The position numbers were made by a program, and so were the translations under genes. Under the pieces are notes generated by a model. That model was not told the origin of the DNA. It saw only the letters and a list, made by a program, of their open reading frames with translations, and made no database searches. From positions 62,001-126,000 of the forward strand of contig WHVD01000095.1 in the NCBI GenBank assembly GCA_015178975.1: a stretch of DNA of 64,000 nt, written 5' to 3'. Positions 34,051 through 45,812 of the stretch are shown here, one piece after another; within the stretch, counting starts at the first letter, position 1; each line of letters begins with the position of its first letter. Source of the stretch: Hysterangium stoloniferum. Lineage: Eukaryota; Basidiomycota; Agaricomycetes; Hysterangiales; Hysterangiaceae.

Positions 34051-34998
34051 TGCTATCCTTCCTCTTAGAGAGTTGTCTCTTTTTCTTATTTTTTTATAGC
34101 TTGCTCCTTGATTAGGTTGGGAGTACCTGGCTGATAGATTAAGACAGTGAGAAGTGCACCTGCAAGGTTTTAGTTTGCTGTAGCCTTGTACCTCCTTTAC
34201 TTATACAATGTGAGTGGCTTAAACTCTAAACTCTAAGGTGTAGGTTTCCATTTAGAACCATGAAAGAAGATCTCTGGGAGTGACTATCAGATACTACAAA
34301 TGCTGAGGAAGCCATGCATTTTAGACTTTACAATGGGCTTGGTCACAATTTTGGACTTATGGAGGGATTATTTTCATTTGTGAATCTTCTAGAGATGCAG
34401 GGCACTGCCAAACAATCAGGAATACCAGTGGCATATGGGACAATGAAACCTTGAACTAAGAATGCTCATCAGTTTGGATGAACTAAAGTCCACCAAAATC
34501 CAACTTCTAAATGATTTCAAAATGATGGTCATCCACCAGACACTGCTAAGGCACTTATCCTTGGTACTAAATGCAAGAAAAAGAAATCTGTCTTTATTCC
34601 AGGATACCAATGGAAGGAAAACCCCTGTTAACCATATTTTTGAAAAGTGTTTGATTACTGTTGGTGAGGTATTCAATGGTCAAGAAAGTATATTGATTTC
34701 TACCAAATGTGATCAGTTACATGATCCTTCAAAAGAAGTTTATTAAAGCAATTAATGAGCCTGATGTTCTCATGGGTTAGTATGAGAGGGCTATTCAAGA
34801 GTTTCATAGCCATTCTTGTGATAATACAACACTTCCATTTCTTGAAGCCCAAATAATCCAACTCTGCTCTTGTAAAACCCAAGAAGAGGCCAATTATCAA
34901 CTCACCAGCCTGCCAAAGACACAAAACATTCACTATCTTCAACTCAAACACTACCAGACGGCAAATGGCAATTTGCAATCATGGTTATACTCACAGGT
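34051..34998 (+). pseudogene. Unidentified coding relic, left part of a composite
   Basis: Degraded plus-strand coding sequence, for example an open stretch at 34462-34746, runs up to the epsilon LTR at 34999. It seems continuous with 36674-36777, 40251-40373 and 41123-41306 once the LTRs are discounted. The family is not recognised. It is old and broken many times. Confidence 0.35.
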
Positions 34999-35434
34999 TG
35001 TGAGAGGTACCCTCCTCATGGGAATGTAACCACCTTACCACATGATGTTCCCCACATCTTTTTCTTATTTTACTATTTTTAAAACTATCTATTCTTCGAT
35101 TATATGTGTTTATATTAGTTGGAAGGTCTATGTATGCCTGTGGGTACATAGACATGATGAGCATTTACATATGGTCACACTTATGTACACTATAGTGGGT
35201 GTAACTAGAAACTCAGACACTTGCCCAGACACCCCTTTGAAGTGTCCTGCAAGCTGTGATTGGGGTATCATCTCAGCCATCTTGAAGGGCTCTCAACTAG
35301 AACTTGCTATAGCATTCTAACTTCATACTGTATAGTTGAAGCTCAAATTACTATCAATAACTACTTGCACCTCATCATTCTCACAAGAAGATCTCTTCTA
35401 ATTCTTTACTTTGTTGAATTCATTCTTTGGAATC

Positions 35435-36483
35435 TGTTACGACCATGTCACAACCTGAAGGTAACTGACAATACTACCAGCTTACAACACCAAGTTAACA
35501 TTCACATCCTCATATCAGCAACCATCGGGATACCTGACACTGACATATACTTTCATGGCAATCAACATCGCTTACAACCCTGTCAAGTTATACTCATACT
35601 ATCCAGTTATACTTTGATATGTCCTTTTATCCTTTTGATGATCCATTTCACATATGCCTGTATATATACCTGTAGCTCATGGACTGATTCCTTTTTTGTA
35701 GTTACCATTCTTAGTCAAGTTTATTTGTCACCACTTGGACACTTCCACTCTTCCCTTAGTATTTTCTAGATGGTATATAAACCCACTGTAATGTAGCTAC
35801 TAAGTAATCAGAATATTGACTCAGAACACCCCTAAATAACTCTCCTAGTCTCACTCTAAGTATCGGACTCTCCGACCCTCTGACACTGGAGTCACCCCAA
35901 GGTTTTTGGAGTTTGAAAACCTTCTGAAAATCTTAATATTTGACCAAATTCTCTAAGAATTCCTTGAACTGATAAATTGTTTGAAATTTTTAAGTTTTAG
36001 TAGGATTTTCCAACATATCTGAAAACCTTAAAAATTTGTATCAGGAAACTCTGACTAATGGTGTTTCCTCAGGTTTTCTGATGCAAATATTTAAAGTTTT
36101 CAGATATGATTTTGCACTTTGGAAAATCCTACTACAACTTAAAATTTTCAAACAATTTTATCAGTTCAAAGAATTCTCAGAAAATTTGGCCAAATAGTAG
36201 GATTTTTGGAAGGTTTTCAACTCTGAAAACCTTGGGGTGCCTCCAGTGTGACTCTCTGACCCTCTAACCTTCCAACCCTCTGACCCTCCAACCCAGCCCT
36301 CAACTTATCCTTCAGCTTCTGATCAGTGACTTACTGTGAGGATTGCATGACAGGACTAGTTCTTGTTAAGGACACCCAACAGTAACCTGTGAGGGTGTAG
36401 CATATGTATGTATAAGCTGAAGCCAAGTCCTTCCATTTGGCCTCCGCCAGCTTTAGACCTTAGTCACTCTTCTGTTCTTAATA
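35435..36483 (+). mobile_element. Solo alpha LTR inside the epsilon LTR
   Basis: It begins TGTTACGACC and ends TTCTTAATA, with duplication GAATC (35430-35434 and 36484-36488). It contains a CACTGG MITE and a diverged core at 36393-36432. CpG-poor, older than the copy in copia. Confidence 0.83.
35884..36248. mobile_element. CACTGG foldback MITE, copy 2 (TSD TGA)
   Basis: 365 bp, inverted halves starting CACTGGAGTCACCCCAAGG, flanked by TGA at 35881-35883 and 36249-36251. Confidence 0.82.
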
Positions 36484-37719
36484 GAATCACACCATAAGGT
36501 AGATTCCATTCTCATTTTAGTTTCCTTTTAACTACCCTACAGTTACTAAAGTCGACTAATCCTATCTTACTATATATATATTGTACTTCAATAGTCAATA
36601 TATCACCTTATTGTACCTAGACGGTCAATATTCTTCATATATCAAGCAGTCAGAATGTCCACAACTCTTCACACAGGTTCTTCCAAGTTCAGATCATATA
36701 GATGCTTGTTGGAAATCATGTCAAGGTGAACAGATATGCAAGAGTACACCCTTTATAATGGAAATCTGGATACATATTGTGAAGAGTGGTGGAAGTTCTA
36801 ACCATTCTATATACGAAGAATATTGACCGTTTAGGTACTGTTAGGTATTTTTAGGTTTTTTCTATTTTTTAACCAATCTTCCCTAACAAATTGCAAAAAA
36901 GAAAATTTAAATGTATTTATATCATGACAATAAAATTGTACAATATTCTCCTGATTTATCCTAAAATTATGCAATTTATTTTGTAATTTTATCTTATAAA
37001 CTGGGAGAGCTACGAAATTTCTATTTTTTATTCTTTTTTTAAGTAATGTCATTTACTGGTGACTCAGCACTTATTCACAATGCACGAAAAGATCACGTGA
37101 TATTCACATGACATTTCAAACTCCGATAAGGACAAAACACGATGTGAAATAATCACGCATAATCAAGGCAATATATATATTTATATTATTATAATAAAAT
37201 ATTATATTTATAATTAACTAAAAGTAAATATAATAATTATATAATAATATAAAACCAGCCACCTGGTGCTTATTACACAGTGCATGGGAAAATCATCACA
37301 ACGAGTGACAGCCATCACAACATGTGACAGTCACAAGACACAAAGTGTCATACATGCACAGGCGCGAGAGCATTATGTCATCATGTATGCCTACTACAGC
37401 AAAAACTGGAAACTCCCTGGAGTATTCCAGTGGCTTCCAAAGGAATAGTAGATAATAAGTACAGATAGATAGAATATTGTAGAATATCCTATAAGATTCC
37501 AGAATGTTCTATTATGCCAAGAACATTCTATAGTGTCTTAGAAGTAGTTAGAACCTTCCACAATGCTCTAGAAAATTCTAAATGACATCATTCAATCTTC
37601 TAGAATCTTCTACATAAATGTCTCAGACTAAAATGTATATAAGGAGCTCAGCTCCAGCCTTGAATATAATCAATCATCTCATCTCATCAATACACCACAT
37701 CTGTGTGTCACTGCAGCAA

Positions 37720-37935
37720 GCAGGCTACTCCACCCCAATCTGGGCAGTTGGATATCTGATTCCACCTCTATCAGAGCTGTTGGAAACCCTTGCCACCTCT
37801 ATCAGAGTTGTTGGCTCAATCAGATCCCTTGTCACCTCAATCTGAGTTGTTGACTTTTGTTCCCCCTTGCCACTTCTTAGTTGAATAGTTGGCTTTTATA
37901 TATCTGTTGCCACCTCAGTTAGAGTTGTTAGCTAT
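37720..37935. repeat. Array of about 44-bp units in the eta LTR
   Basis: Five or so units carry CACCTC.AT..GAGTTGTTGG. The same array occurs in the other eta copies at 43185-43430 and, reversed, at 63700-63950, so it belongs to the LTR. Confidence 0.75.
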
Positions 37936-38614
37936 CAACCTATAATATATAAATAATCTCATACTATAGTCAACTCTTAATTGAGTACTGATTATTAGTT
38001 TTCCTTACATTGTTATTTGTAGTCTAAGACTTCAGTCACCTCTAGTTGAGTAATTTGACTGTTTATTACATTGCAAATAATCCCTTTTCCATTGTTCATT
38101 CATTGTGAATCAGTAAAGCATATTCACATAAATAAATACTGAGAATATCCTTGCAAGATCCTAAGACTACATTAAGATCCTGATAAGTTAGTATCACAGT
38201 AGACCCTGTAGGTTGTAAATAAAGCATATATTAGCCAAATAGTGTTTTATTCTATATCTAATCTTTTGACCTGTTTATAAATATTTTTACTGTTTGATAA
38301 ATAGTACAAAATATATATAAACTAGCTAGAATTGAAGTTAAATCTAGCTTCGGAATCAGTGAATTGTTATTCATATTTTAGTAATTGTTTTCACAGAAAA
38401 AGAACAAGCTTGCACAAGCAGCTCTCAAAACCTTCTTTGTGAAGTAGGGTGCATATATTCAAGTAAACTCTTGACTTCAGAGGTTCTAAGTCTATTTAGG
38501 CTGCCACTGATTAATATCAAATACTTAAATTATTTTACCTTGTAGTGAATTGAGTATTTGCACATTTTGATAGAGCATTGGACTCCTTTTTCAGGAAATA
38601 GTATTAAAATAAGG

Positions 38615-39669
38615 TGTTAAGTTCCCGAACAAAGCTCCACGGATAGTCCTGCAGAGGTTTCTGGTAACTATTCCGAACACACACTTGCTTCCGGGAAATA
38701 GTCCCATGGAGTCCCTGGGCAATAGGTCCCGGGAAAGTTCCGGGGATTATTAGTACAAGGAACGGTGATATCAGAATAATTACCAGAAAGATATGGTGAA
38801 TGACTGAGATGGACTTGGCTTCAGCTTATAGGCTGCGCCCTTGTACACTCATTCGGGTGTCCATATTTCGAGCTGACAGAATGCATACAGGAAGATATAG
38901 ATTCCGGAGTTCCCATGGGAGTTCCGGGAATCGAGTGTGCAGACAGACAAGAGGACTAGAGACTGTTCAAGGATCAAACTTGTTCGGGGGAAAACTAGTT
39001 CGAGATTGAAACTCGATTCTAAGTACATGAATATAGCAGACTTATATAGACTGTGAAATGTAATAATACCAAATCCGGTATTAATGAGAGGCAGAACTAT
39101 TAAACATAAAACGAAACAAGTAAATACTAAACTGGGAATAGGGACGGAACGGAATGGGAGCGGAGAACAAATCATGACAGGTCATTTAACCATAACTGGA
39201 GCAGGGCTCAGTTAGAGGGGTTCCGGAAGTCCGGTCGGAGTCCGGTGACTTGGTGCACAGGATAGTGTCGGGTATAGACAGGCTTGATGTGCAGGAGGTC
39301 TGGTGGAGTCCGGTGGGTTTTCCGATGACTGGTGTGTGAGACGCAGAGACAGATAACAAGAGCGGGGTTCTATGCTCTGTTAGAGGGGTTCCAGGAGTCC
39401 GGTCAGAGTCCGGTGACTGGTACATAAGACACAGAGTGTCGGGTGTACATAGAGTGGAGTCCGGAGCCCGGAGGAGTCCGAGGACTGGTGTATGAGACAT
39501 GGAGGGTTAGGTGCAGACAGGTGGGGTGTGTACAGAGAGTCAGGCATAAACAAGTTGACATGCGGGCTCCTGTGGGAACTCCGGTTGTTACTATACAATA
39601 TAGAGGGTCGGGAGCATGTAGGACGGGGTCCGGGGGCCCGGAGGCCAGCGGGTTTTCCGGTTCCTGACA
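38615..39669 (-). mobile_element. Solo delta LTR inside the eta LTR
   Basis: It begins TGTTAAGTTCCCG and ends GGTTCCTGACA (1055 bp), with duplication TAAGG (38610-38614 and 39670-39674). The shared core is at 38811-38842. It keeps many CpG sites, so it is the youngest layer of this stack. Confidence 0.85.
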
Positions 39670-40209
39670 TAAGGCTAATACATCACAGGTATGACACAAC
39701 AATGTATTGACTATCTAAGTCTAATACAGGCCAAACACATATTGACTATTTAGTTCAATACGGTTAAGAGGATTAGCTATCCTAAGTAGAATAGATAGCT
39801 AAGATGAATGAAAGAGAATTGACTTTGAAGTTTGATTATGAGCGACTACTCGAGTGTTCAAGGAAATAATGAGAAAGTCAAATAAACAGAGTAGCACAGA
39901 TATAGTCTGCATGGATTGAGATAACAGTCCGAGTTTTGACTAGTGTAGTTTGAAACTATGATTGCGCTGGTAGTTAAAGCCCATCTGTGACAGTCGAGAC
40001 AATACCCCAATCACAACTTGCAGGACATCAAGTGGGTGTCTGGGCAAGTCGTGGTTACGGAGTAAAAAGTGTCTCTTCTGTTTGGTGCTGAGTGCACCCA
40101 CAAGTATACACAGAGCTTTGAACTAATGAAATGGTGCAATATTCAAAGAATATAAAGGATAGAAAAATATGAATAAAATGTGTAAAATATAAATAAAATA
40201 AAAGGAGTG

Positions 40210-40236
40210 TTTTACCACAATGAAACTGTGGTAAAA
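40210..40236. other. Epsilon LTR hairpin, second copy
   Basis: Identical stem to 12197-12223 (TTTTACCACA and TGTGGTAAAA) despite changes in the flanks. Confidence 0.8.
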
Positions 40237-40373
40237 GCATACCCTTCACACATATTCCCATCATGCTTGTTTTGTCCCTGGATTATGAGGGCTTGACAGA
40301 GACATAGTGTCTCCTAAAAAGCTCAAATTATTTCAGAATTCAAACCAGCTTGAAGGTCTCCACTATAACCTTG

Positions 40374-41117
40374 TGTTAAGAACTAAAAACTGACTAAAGT
40401 CGGTTGGCCGACAGGGACCGATTGGAAGGACTTGGCTTCAGCTTATGTGCTGCACCCTCACAGTTATCCGTCAGGTGTCCTTAAATTTCAGGTGGGTGAA
40501 GACTAGTCCCAATGAACACCTCTCGGTGAAAACTACCGATCGGAATTGAGGGATAAGGCGAGTGTTGGGCCAAGGGGTCGGGGACCAAAAGGGGGCGAGT
40601 GCATGTGAAGGTGGATAGTGGAATTCTTAGTATGAGATTACTATAGATGTAAGAGAGTGTTCTGAGTCGATATTCTGATTGCCTAGTAACTACAACTACA
40701 GCGGGTTCATATACAAGTATCAGGTGTCTAGAAAATACTAACTAGGAGAAGGGTGGAAAACGGTAGTAACAATAAGCTTGACTAGGAATGGGAAGTTTAT
40801 GATTAGTTCGGAGGCCATGAGATAACCGAGAGCGGAATTATGGTAAAAGGAAATAGTTCGAGGGTTATAAGTATATATAGACATATATGAAACATAGGAT
40901 AAAACAGATCATCATAATAAAAAGGGATGTATCAAAGTTTAACCAGATAGCACAAGTATATTTTGATGTGGGCGTAAATGGAGTTTGATCACTGCAAAAG
41001 CATATGTCAGCTTTGGGAGGCCAATGGTTTCCAATGTGGTGACTTGAACAGTAACTTGAATCGTTGATAGGTGGCGATAACCTCGGAGACCAATAGGGTT
41101 GCAACACGGTTGTAACA
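40374..41117 (-). mobile_element. Solo alpha LTR in the coding relic
   Basis: It runs TGTTAAGAACTA ... GGTTGTAACA (744 bp), with duplication CCTTG (40369-40373 and 41118-41122). The core is at 40427-40460. Confidence 0.87.
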
Positions 41118-41306
41118 CCTTGTAGGCAAAGCTATCTATTCATCATCTGTTCAACACTTTACATCAAGGTTCCATACTAGCAATGCTAGCTATGTATGAG
41201 CATGATGGTTTACAACATTCAGAATCCTCAGTAAAAATACAAAAAGGTACCATATCACAATACCTTGAAGAGAATATTCAGACAGTTTCAGGCATATCTT
41301 CATATA

Positions 41307-41520
41307 CAGTGGGTCAAAAAATTGCCCCAATGTTTGTGCATTTTAGAAGGATTGATATTGTGTGAAGGAATGACATCAGCAAACATCCTGAGAAATTCAC
41401 ATGATATACTAGAACATGTTGGCTATCTACCAACTTAAGAAACCATGTGATTCCAATCAAAACTCATTGCTCAATAAATCAAACAAAATAATCATTCATT
41501 GGGGTAGGTTTTTGACCCTC
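41307..41520. mobile_element. Tc1/mariner-type MITE of 214 bp
   Basis: It begins CAGTGGGTCAAAAA and ends with the complement of GAGGGTCAAAAAC; TA flanks both sides (41305-41306 and 41521-41522). CCCCAATG lies inside each tip. Its size and plan equal one TIR of the Tc1-like elements in this window. Confidence 0.7.
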
Positions 41521-41563
41521 TATTATTTTCTCTGATTTTCAATGTTACACAGTATAAGGTAGG

Positions 41564-42197
41564 TATGAGAGGTACAGCAAAATATACTCTGGAAATATAG
41601 TCTGGATGAGCTCATACTATATTTCCATTATTATTTCTACTTTCTCTCTATTTTATTATACACTTATAATAGTTCGACGACCTATGTATGCAGTACATCG
41701 ACTCTTGTGGGTGCATACATGCCAAACTTATGTATTCTAGCACCTGTAGTTAGAACTCAGACACTTTTTACCCTGCAACCATGACTTACCCAGACACCAG
41801 TTAGTGTCCTGTAAGTTGTGATTGGGGTATCGTCTCGACCGTCGCAGACGGGCTTTGACTATCTATGCAATCAGAGTTTCAAACTATACTAGTTGAAACT
41901 TCACTTTTATCTCAATCTGTGTGGACTACATCCACGCTACTCTGTTATTTGACTCTCTCGTTATTCTCTTCTACACTCGAGCAATCACTCAGAATCGTAC
42001 TTCACAGTCAATTCTCCTTATTCATTTTAGCTTTCTATTCTACTTTAGATAGCTATTTCACTCGACCATATTGAACTAAACAGTCAATACATGTTCGGTC
42101 TGTATTAGACTTAGATAGTCAACCCATCTTCGTGTTGTACCTAAACGGTCAATATTCTTTGTATATAGAATGGTTAGAACTTCCACCACTCTTCACA
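41564..42197 (-). mobile_element. Solo epsilon LTR, third copy
   Basis: Reverse complement of the epsilon LTR, ending CTCTTCACA at 42197 with the start near TATGAGAGG. Flanks GTAGG and GTGGT are an imperfect duplication at best, so the left edge is less certain. Confidence 0.65.
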
Positions 42198-42565
42198 GTG
42201 GTGATCCAGGCCAGACCACTCTTTCCCTATGAAGAAAATGTTACTCTACAACTATTAATTTCTAAGCACGTAAATGACCACTGGCAAGAACCAAACACCG
42301 AGATCTTCAACAACCCTGAGTAGTTCAAAACCTCGTCAAAGACCTGCTAGTCTGGAACCACCCTGTAATGTCACCATGAGGAAGTCCTCATTGACTTTTC
42401 AAAGACCAGCCCCTCCTGGGAATTCCCCTGGAGCAGCAGCTGGACCGTCAACAGATACTCCCCTGATCCACATGAGGAATGTCCATCAACTGGGCAGTTG
42501 AGCACCCCTGGAGCTAATGTCGAGCCTACCCATGCACCCAAGCCCATTCTCTCATTCCCACCAAG
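42198..42565 (+). pseudogene. Coding relic left of the second eta LTR
   Basis: Degraded sequence with proline-rich stretches runs into 44008-44720 once the eta LTR is discounted. Not recognised. Confidence 0.3.
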
Positions 42566-42570
42566 GCAGG

Positions 42571-44002
42571 TGTTATGTATTTTATTAGTTTTCTACCTTT
42601 TAAGTCCCCCAAAAGCCGAAATAGCCAAAATGGCTTGTGAAATGTACTTATATTGCGATGATAAAATTTGTATAAATATCTTTTAAATTTCGTTGAATTT
42701 CTACAATTTATTTTACATTTTTATCTTAAATATTGAAGAAGTTATGAATTTATTCTTTTTTAACTAAATACTATCAAACCGGTCACAAGGCGCGACGGTC
42801 ACAAGGCGCGACGGTCACAAAGCGCGACGGTCACAAGGCGCGACGGTCACAAGGCGCGACGGTCACAAGGCGCGACGGTCACAAGGCGCGACGGTCACAT
42901 AATGTGACAGTCACACGACGCGATGATTACAAAGGCGCACGGATGACATACACGAAAGGTGCGGGAATAGATTACATCATCATGTATGCTACTGTAGAAA
43001 AAACCGGAAATTCCTGGAGCATTCCAGAAGCTTCCCCAGGAATAGCTAAATTAGGATAGTAATGATGTAATATGTCTCAAAAATGTCTCACATTTTATTG
43101 TATATAAGGAGCTCTGCTCCAGCCGTGAAAATATAACTTTTTATCCACCCACATCTGTGTGTTACTGCAGCAAGCAGGCTATTCCACCCCTATCAGGGCT
43201 GTTGGACTTTTAATTCCACCTCTATTTGAGTTGTTGGAAACCTTTGCCACCTCGGTTAGAGTTGTTGGCCCAAGTAGTTCACCTTGTCACCTCAATCTGA
43301 GTTGTTGACTTATTTGTTCCCCCTTGCCACCTCTTAATTGAGTAGCTGGCTTTATTACTTTTTCTGACTTCTATTTAAGTTGTTGGAATCTGTTGCCACC
43401 TCGGTTAGAGTTGTTGGCTATCAACCAAGTAATAAATAAATTGTTTGTTTTATTGTTTGAAATTAGAATATAATTCTAATTTCTCCTGGTTTGGCTTATA
43501 ATTAAATACTGAGAATATTCTTGCAGAATCATAAAGACTACATTAAGATCCTGATAAGTTAGTGTCACAGTAGATCCAGTAGATTAATTTAAATAAAGCA
43601 TATATTGCCAAATATTGTTTTATTCTATAGTTGATCTTTTGATCTGTTTATTAATATTTTTACTGTTTGATAAATAGTATAAAATATATATAAACTAGCT
43701 AGAATCGAAGTTGAATCTAGTTTTGGAATCAGTAAATTGTTATTCATATTTTAGTGGTTGTTTTCACAGAAAAAGAACAAGCTTACATAAGCAGCTCTCA
43801 AAAACCTTCTTTGCGAAGTAGGGTGCATATATTCAAGTAAACTCTTGACTTCAGGGGTTCTAAGTCTATTTAGGCTGCCACTGATTAATATCAAATACTT
43901 AAATTATTTTACCTTGTAGTGAATTGAGTATTTGCACATTTTGATAGAGCATTGGACTCCTTTTTCCAGAAAATAATATTAAAATAAGTCTAATACATTA
44001 CA
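42571..44002 (+). mobile_element. Solo eta LTR, second copy
   Basis: It begins TGTTATGTATTTT and ends CTAATACATTACA (1432 bp), with duplication GCAGG (42566-42570 and 44003-44007). It has a TATATAAGGAGCTCTGCTCC block at about 43100, the 44-bp unit array at 43185-43430 and an expanded CpG-rich minisatellite near its left end. Confidence 0.87.
42780..42939. repeat. CpG-rich minisatellite, 16-bp units
   Basis: Seven near-perfect CGGTCACAAGGCGCGA units (42780-42891) and about three diverged ones follow each other. The other eta copies have only a trace of it (about 37300-37350). Confidence 0.9.
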
Positions 44003-44007
44003 GCAGG

Positions 44008-44720
44008 TCATCCTCAAGCAGTTCTTTGGGGGTCATATGGTTTATGCTGAGCCTATCAATGTGAAGTGGGACATGTACTATGCCGATCAAATCTCTGCTG
44101 ATCAGCTTACTCCTTTCGTGGAGGAGTACGATATGGATTACCCTTCCTTACTGGTGACTGTGGCAATCTGGTTAGGTTGTTATCAGGCCATCTTATTGGC
44201 ACAGGACTTATTCACGCAACCAGGAACCCTTGAGGATCTGACCTGCTCGATTCCCAAATGGTCGAGTGATGTTACATCTGTTAGGGAAGGGGGAAGGATG
44301 ATTTTTAGGTGGGAAGTGTTCTCTTTATTCCTCGAAGTGCTTCATGCACATGATGATGTGCTGCAAATCCTTCATGTCCTACTCGATGGGGATCATATCG
44401 TGCCCAAGGTTGACTACCAGTATATGTACATCTGAATGTTGGAGGAATCTCTTAACGGAGTCATGCCAAATCTATCGTTTGTGTACTTTACTCTAAGGGG
44501 CTGGTTGAAGCGAAATCAGAGGAGGCTCGATAAAATGGTTTTGGAGGTGCTTTACCCTTATAATAATTCGATTCAAGTGCCCAATTTGCCTATCTCCACG
44601 ACTAATTTGTTTGTTCGCAATCTAAATGGGTCTCCTGATACTCATTTCCTCCATTCACTCAATCGTCCTGTCATTTTGCAAGACTTCCTGTTGGATATGA
44701 GATTGAATTTAGTTTGTTAG
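44008..44720 (+). pseudogene. Unidentified coding fragment
   Basis: A long coding stretch, interrupted at least once, encodes an acidic protein with landmarks VKWDMYYADQISADQL, AIWLGCYQAILLAQDLF and VDYQYMYI. Codon use keeps CpG, so it is younger than the gypsy relics around it. I do not recognise the family; it may be a host gene or a protein of an unrecognised mobile element. Its left side is cut by the eta LTR with a GCAGG duplication. Confidence 0.4.
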
Positions 44721-45230
44721 TAAATATCACATGTAGTTTTAATATTGTGCATGCCAAAATATAACATTCTGTATCTATGTATTTGGGGGAGTACTTCAAC
44801 CCCACCTCTAAAGGTGTCCTTCTGTGGCAATGACTCACCTTGATGGTCATAAATCCAATTGCTAACATTGTCACAAAAGGACACCTTTAGGAAAGTACTT
44901 CCTGAAAGAGCTACAAAATGTCATATTTAGGGCCTCATAAAGTCCATGTAATTGTGTACTATTGTTTCCTTTTAATATTGCCTTAAAATGCTGGTAAAAG
45001 GTCATTGTTTTATTGGTGTGTTCTGGCATATGTATACTATATTGAAACTAGATTTGATATTTACTGAGAAACTAAATTCAGCCCAAAGGTTGCCTTCAAT
45101 TTCACATTTGTGACCTAGAATGTCTATTTTAAATAATACTTAGTATGGAGTAAATTTGTTTTTTTTTTATTTCATCTCGGAAAGGATTTTGTGGCGCATT
45201 AAAAGTAGTTTACTTTAACGGCGTACATAC
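44716..45230. mobile_element. Diverged MITE related to 1042-1423
   Basis: The right part (about 45050-45215) aligns with the right half of the first MITE: TGATATT.ACT, AGAATGTCTATT and GGATTTTGTGGCGC. TAGTAAATATCACAT at 44721 matches its left half. The ends are not clear. Confidence 0.5.
44808..44890. repeat. Short inverted repeat, 23-bp arms
   Basis: CTAAAGGTGTCCTTCTGTGG and the complement of CACAAAAGGACACCTTTAG face each other over 83 bp. It lies within the diverged MITE and may be a separate tiny insertion. Confidence 0.7.
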
Positions 45231-45236
45231 TCGGAT

Positions 45237-45812
45237 GACATCATCTGTGCTCCCAGCCACATGCGTTGTTGTCATGGACGACTGTCGTCTGCTTGATTGA
45301 CCGTTGTTGTCGCCAAACTGGTCGGCGCCGCATAAGCGTGCGTATCCGAGCTCAACTGATTGATGTAGAAGATATAATTGTTATTTATATATTCTCGGAC
45401 TTATGTCTGTATCTGGCTTCATGTGTACAGCATTACTTTGTGTCTACTGTTTAACCATCTTGTTTGCATCCATTATCACGTACATCCTTACAAAGGATCC
45501 AAAAATATTTTCGCTTTCGGGCTTTTTTCGGTACTTGGCACTCAAAGACTCCTCGAAAATGCTCATGGAGCCAAATCAAAGGACATTCCAAGGTATGGCA
45601 ACGACGGTAACTCATTGTGTTCCGAAGCACAGCAAAGTCCACACCGCCTTCGTATTGATGCGTTAAGCGAATTCCCGACATATATAAACCGGGAGGTATC
45701 TGAGGCTGTCCCCTCATTCGCCTTTTTACGCCTGGAGCTTGCCTGGAGCATTCGCCTTATTCTACCTACTTTTCACATAATCAACCACACGCTTTATATC
45801 ATTTTCTATAAC
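45237..45812 (+). promoter_or_regulatory. Upstream region of the secreted-protein gene
   Basis: It contains ATATATAAA (TATA box, 45679-45687) 126 bp before the ATG and a C/T-rich leader (CTTATTCTACCTACTTTTC), which is usual for well-expressed fungal genes. Open frames at 45378-45750 seem to be chance. Confidence 0.6.

Larger units (their letters stand above)
34999..36673 (-). mobile_element. Solo epsilon LTR (minus) carrying an alpha LTR
   Basis: It begins TGTGAGAGG and ends CTCTTCACA on the plus strand, with duplication CAGGT at 34994-34998 and 36674-36678. Segments 34999-35434 and 36484-36673 are epsilon; the middle is a nested alpha LTR. Confidence 0.82.
36839..39687 (+). mobile_element. 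Solo eta LTR split by a delta LTR
   Basis: It begins TGTTAGGTATTTT and ends CTAATACATCACA, about 1.79 kb without the insert. The duplication is GGTAC / GGTAT (36834-36838 and 39688-39692). It contains TATATAAGGAGCTCAGCTCC at about 37635 and an array of about 44-bp units at 37720-37935. Confidence 0.85.
36778..40250 (+). mobile_element. Solo epsilon LTR split by an eta LTR
   Basis: The left 61 bp (TGTGAAGAGTGG...) and the right part 39693-40250 flank the eta insertion. CATAT duplicates at 36773-36777 and 40251-40255. The host sequence reads through on both sides (see the homologous remnant at 15656-16045). Confidence 0.85.

Noticed and set aside
42780-42939. Regular 16-bp repeats that could suggest a CRISPR-like array
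   Set aside because: Units are head to tail with no spacers, in a fungal LTR; it is a minisatellite.
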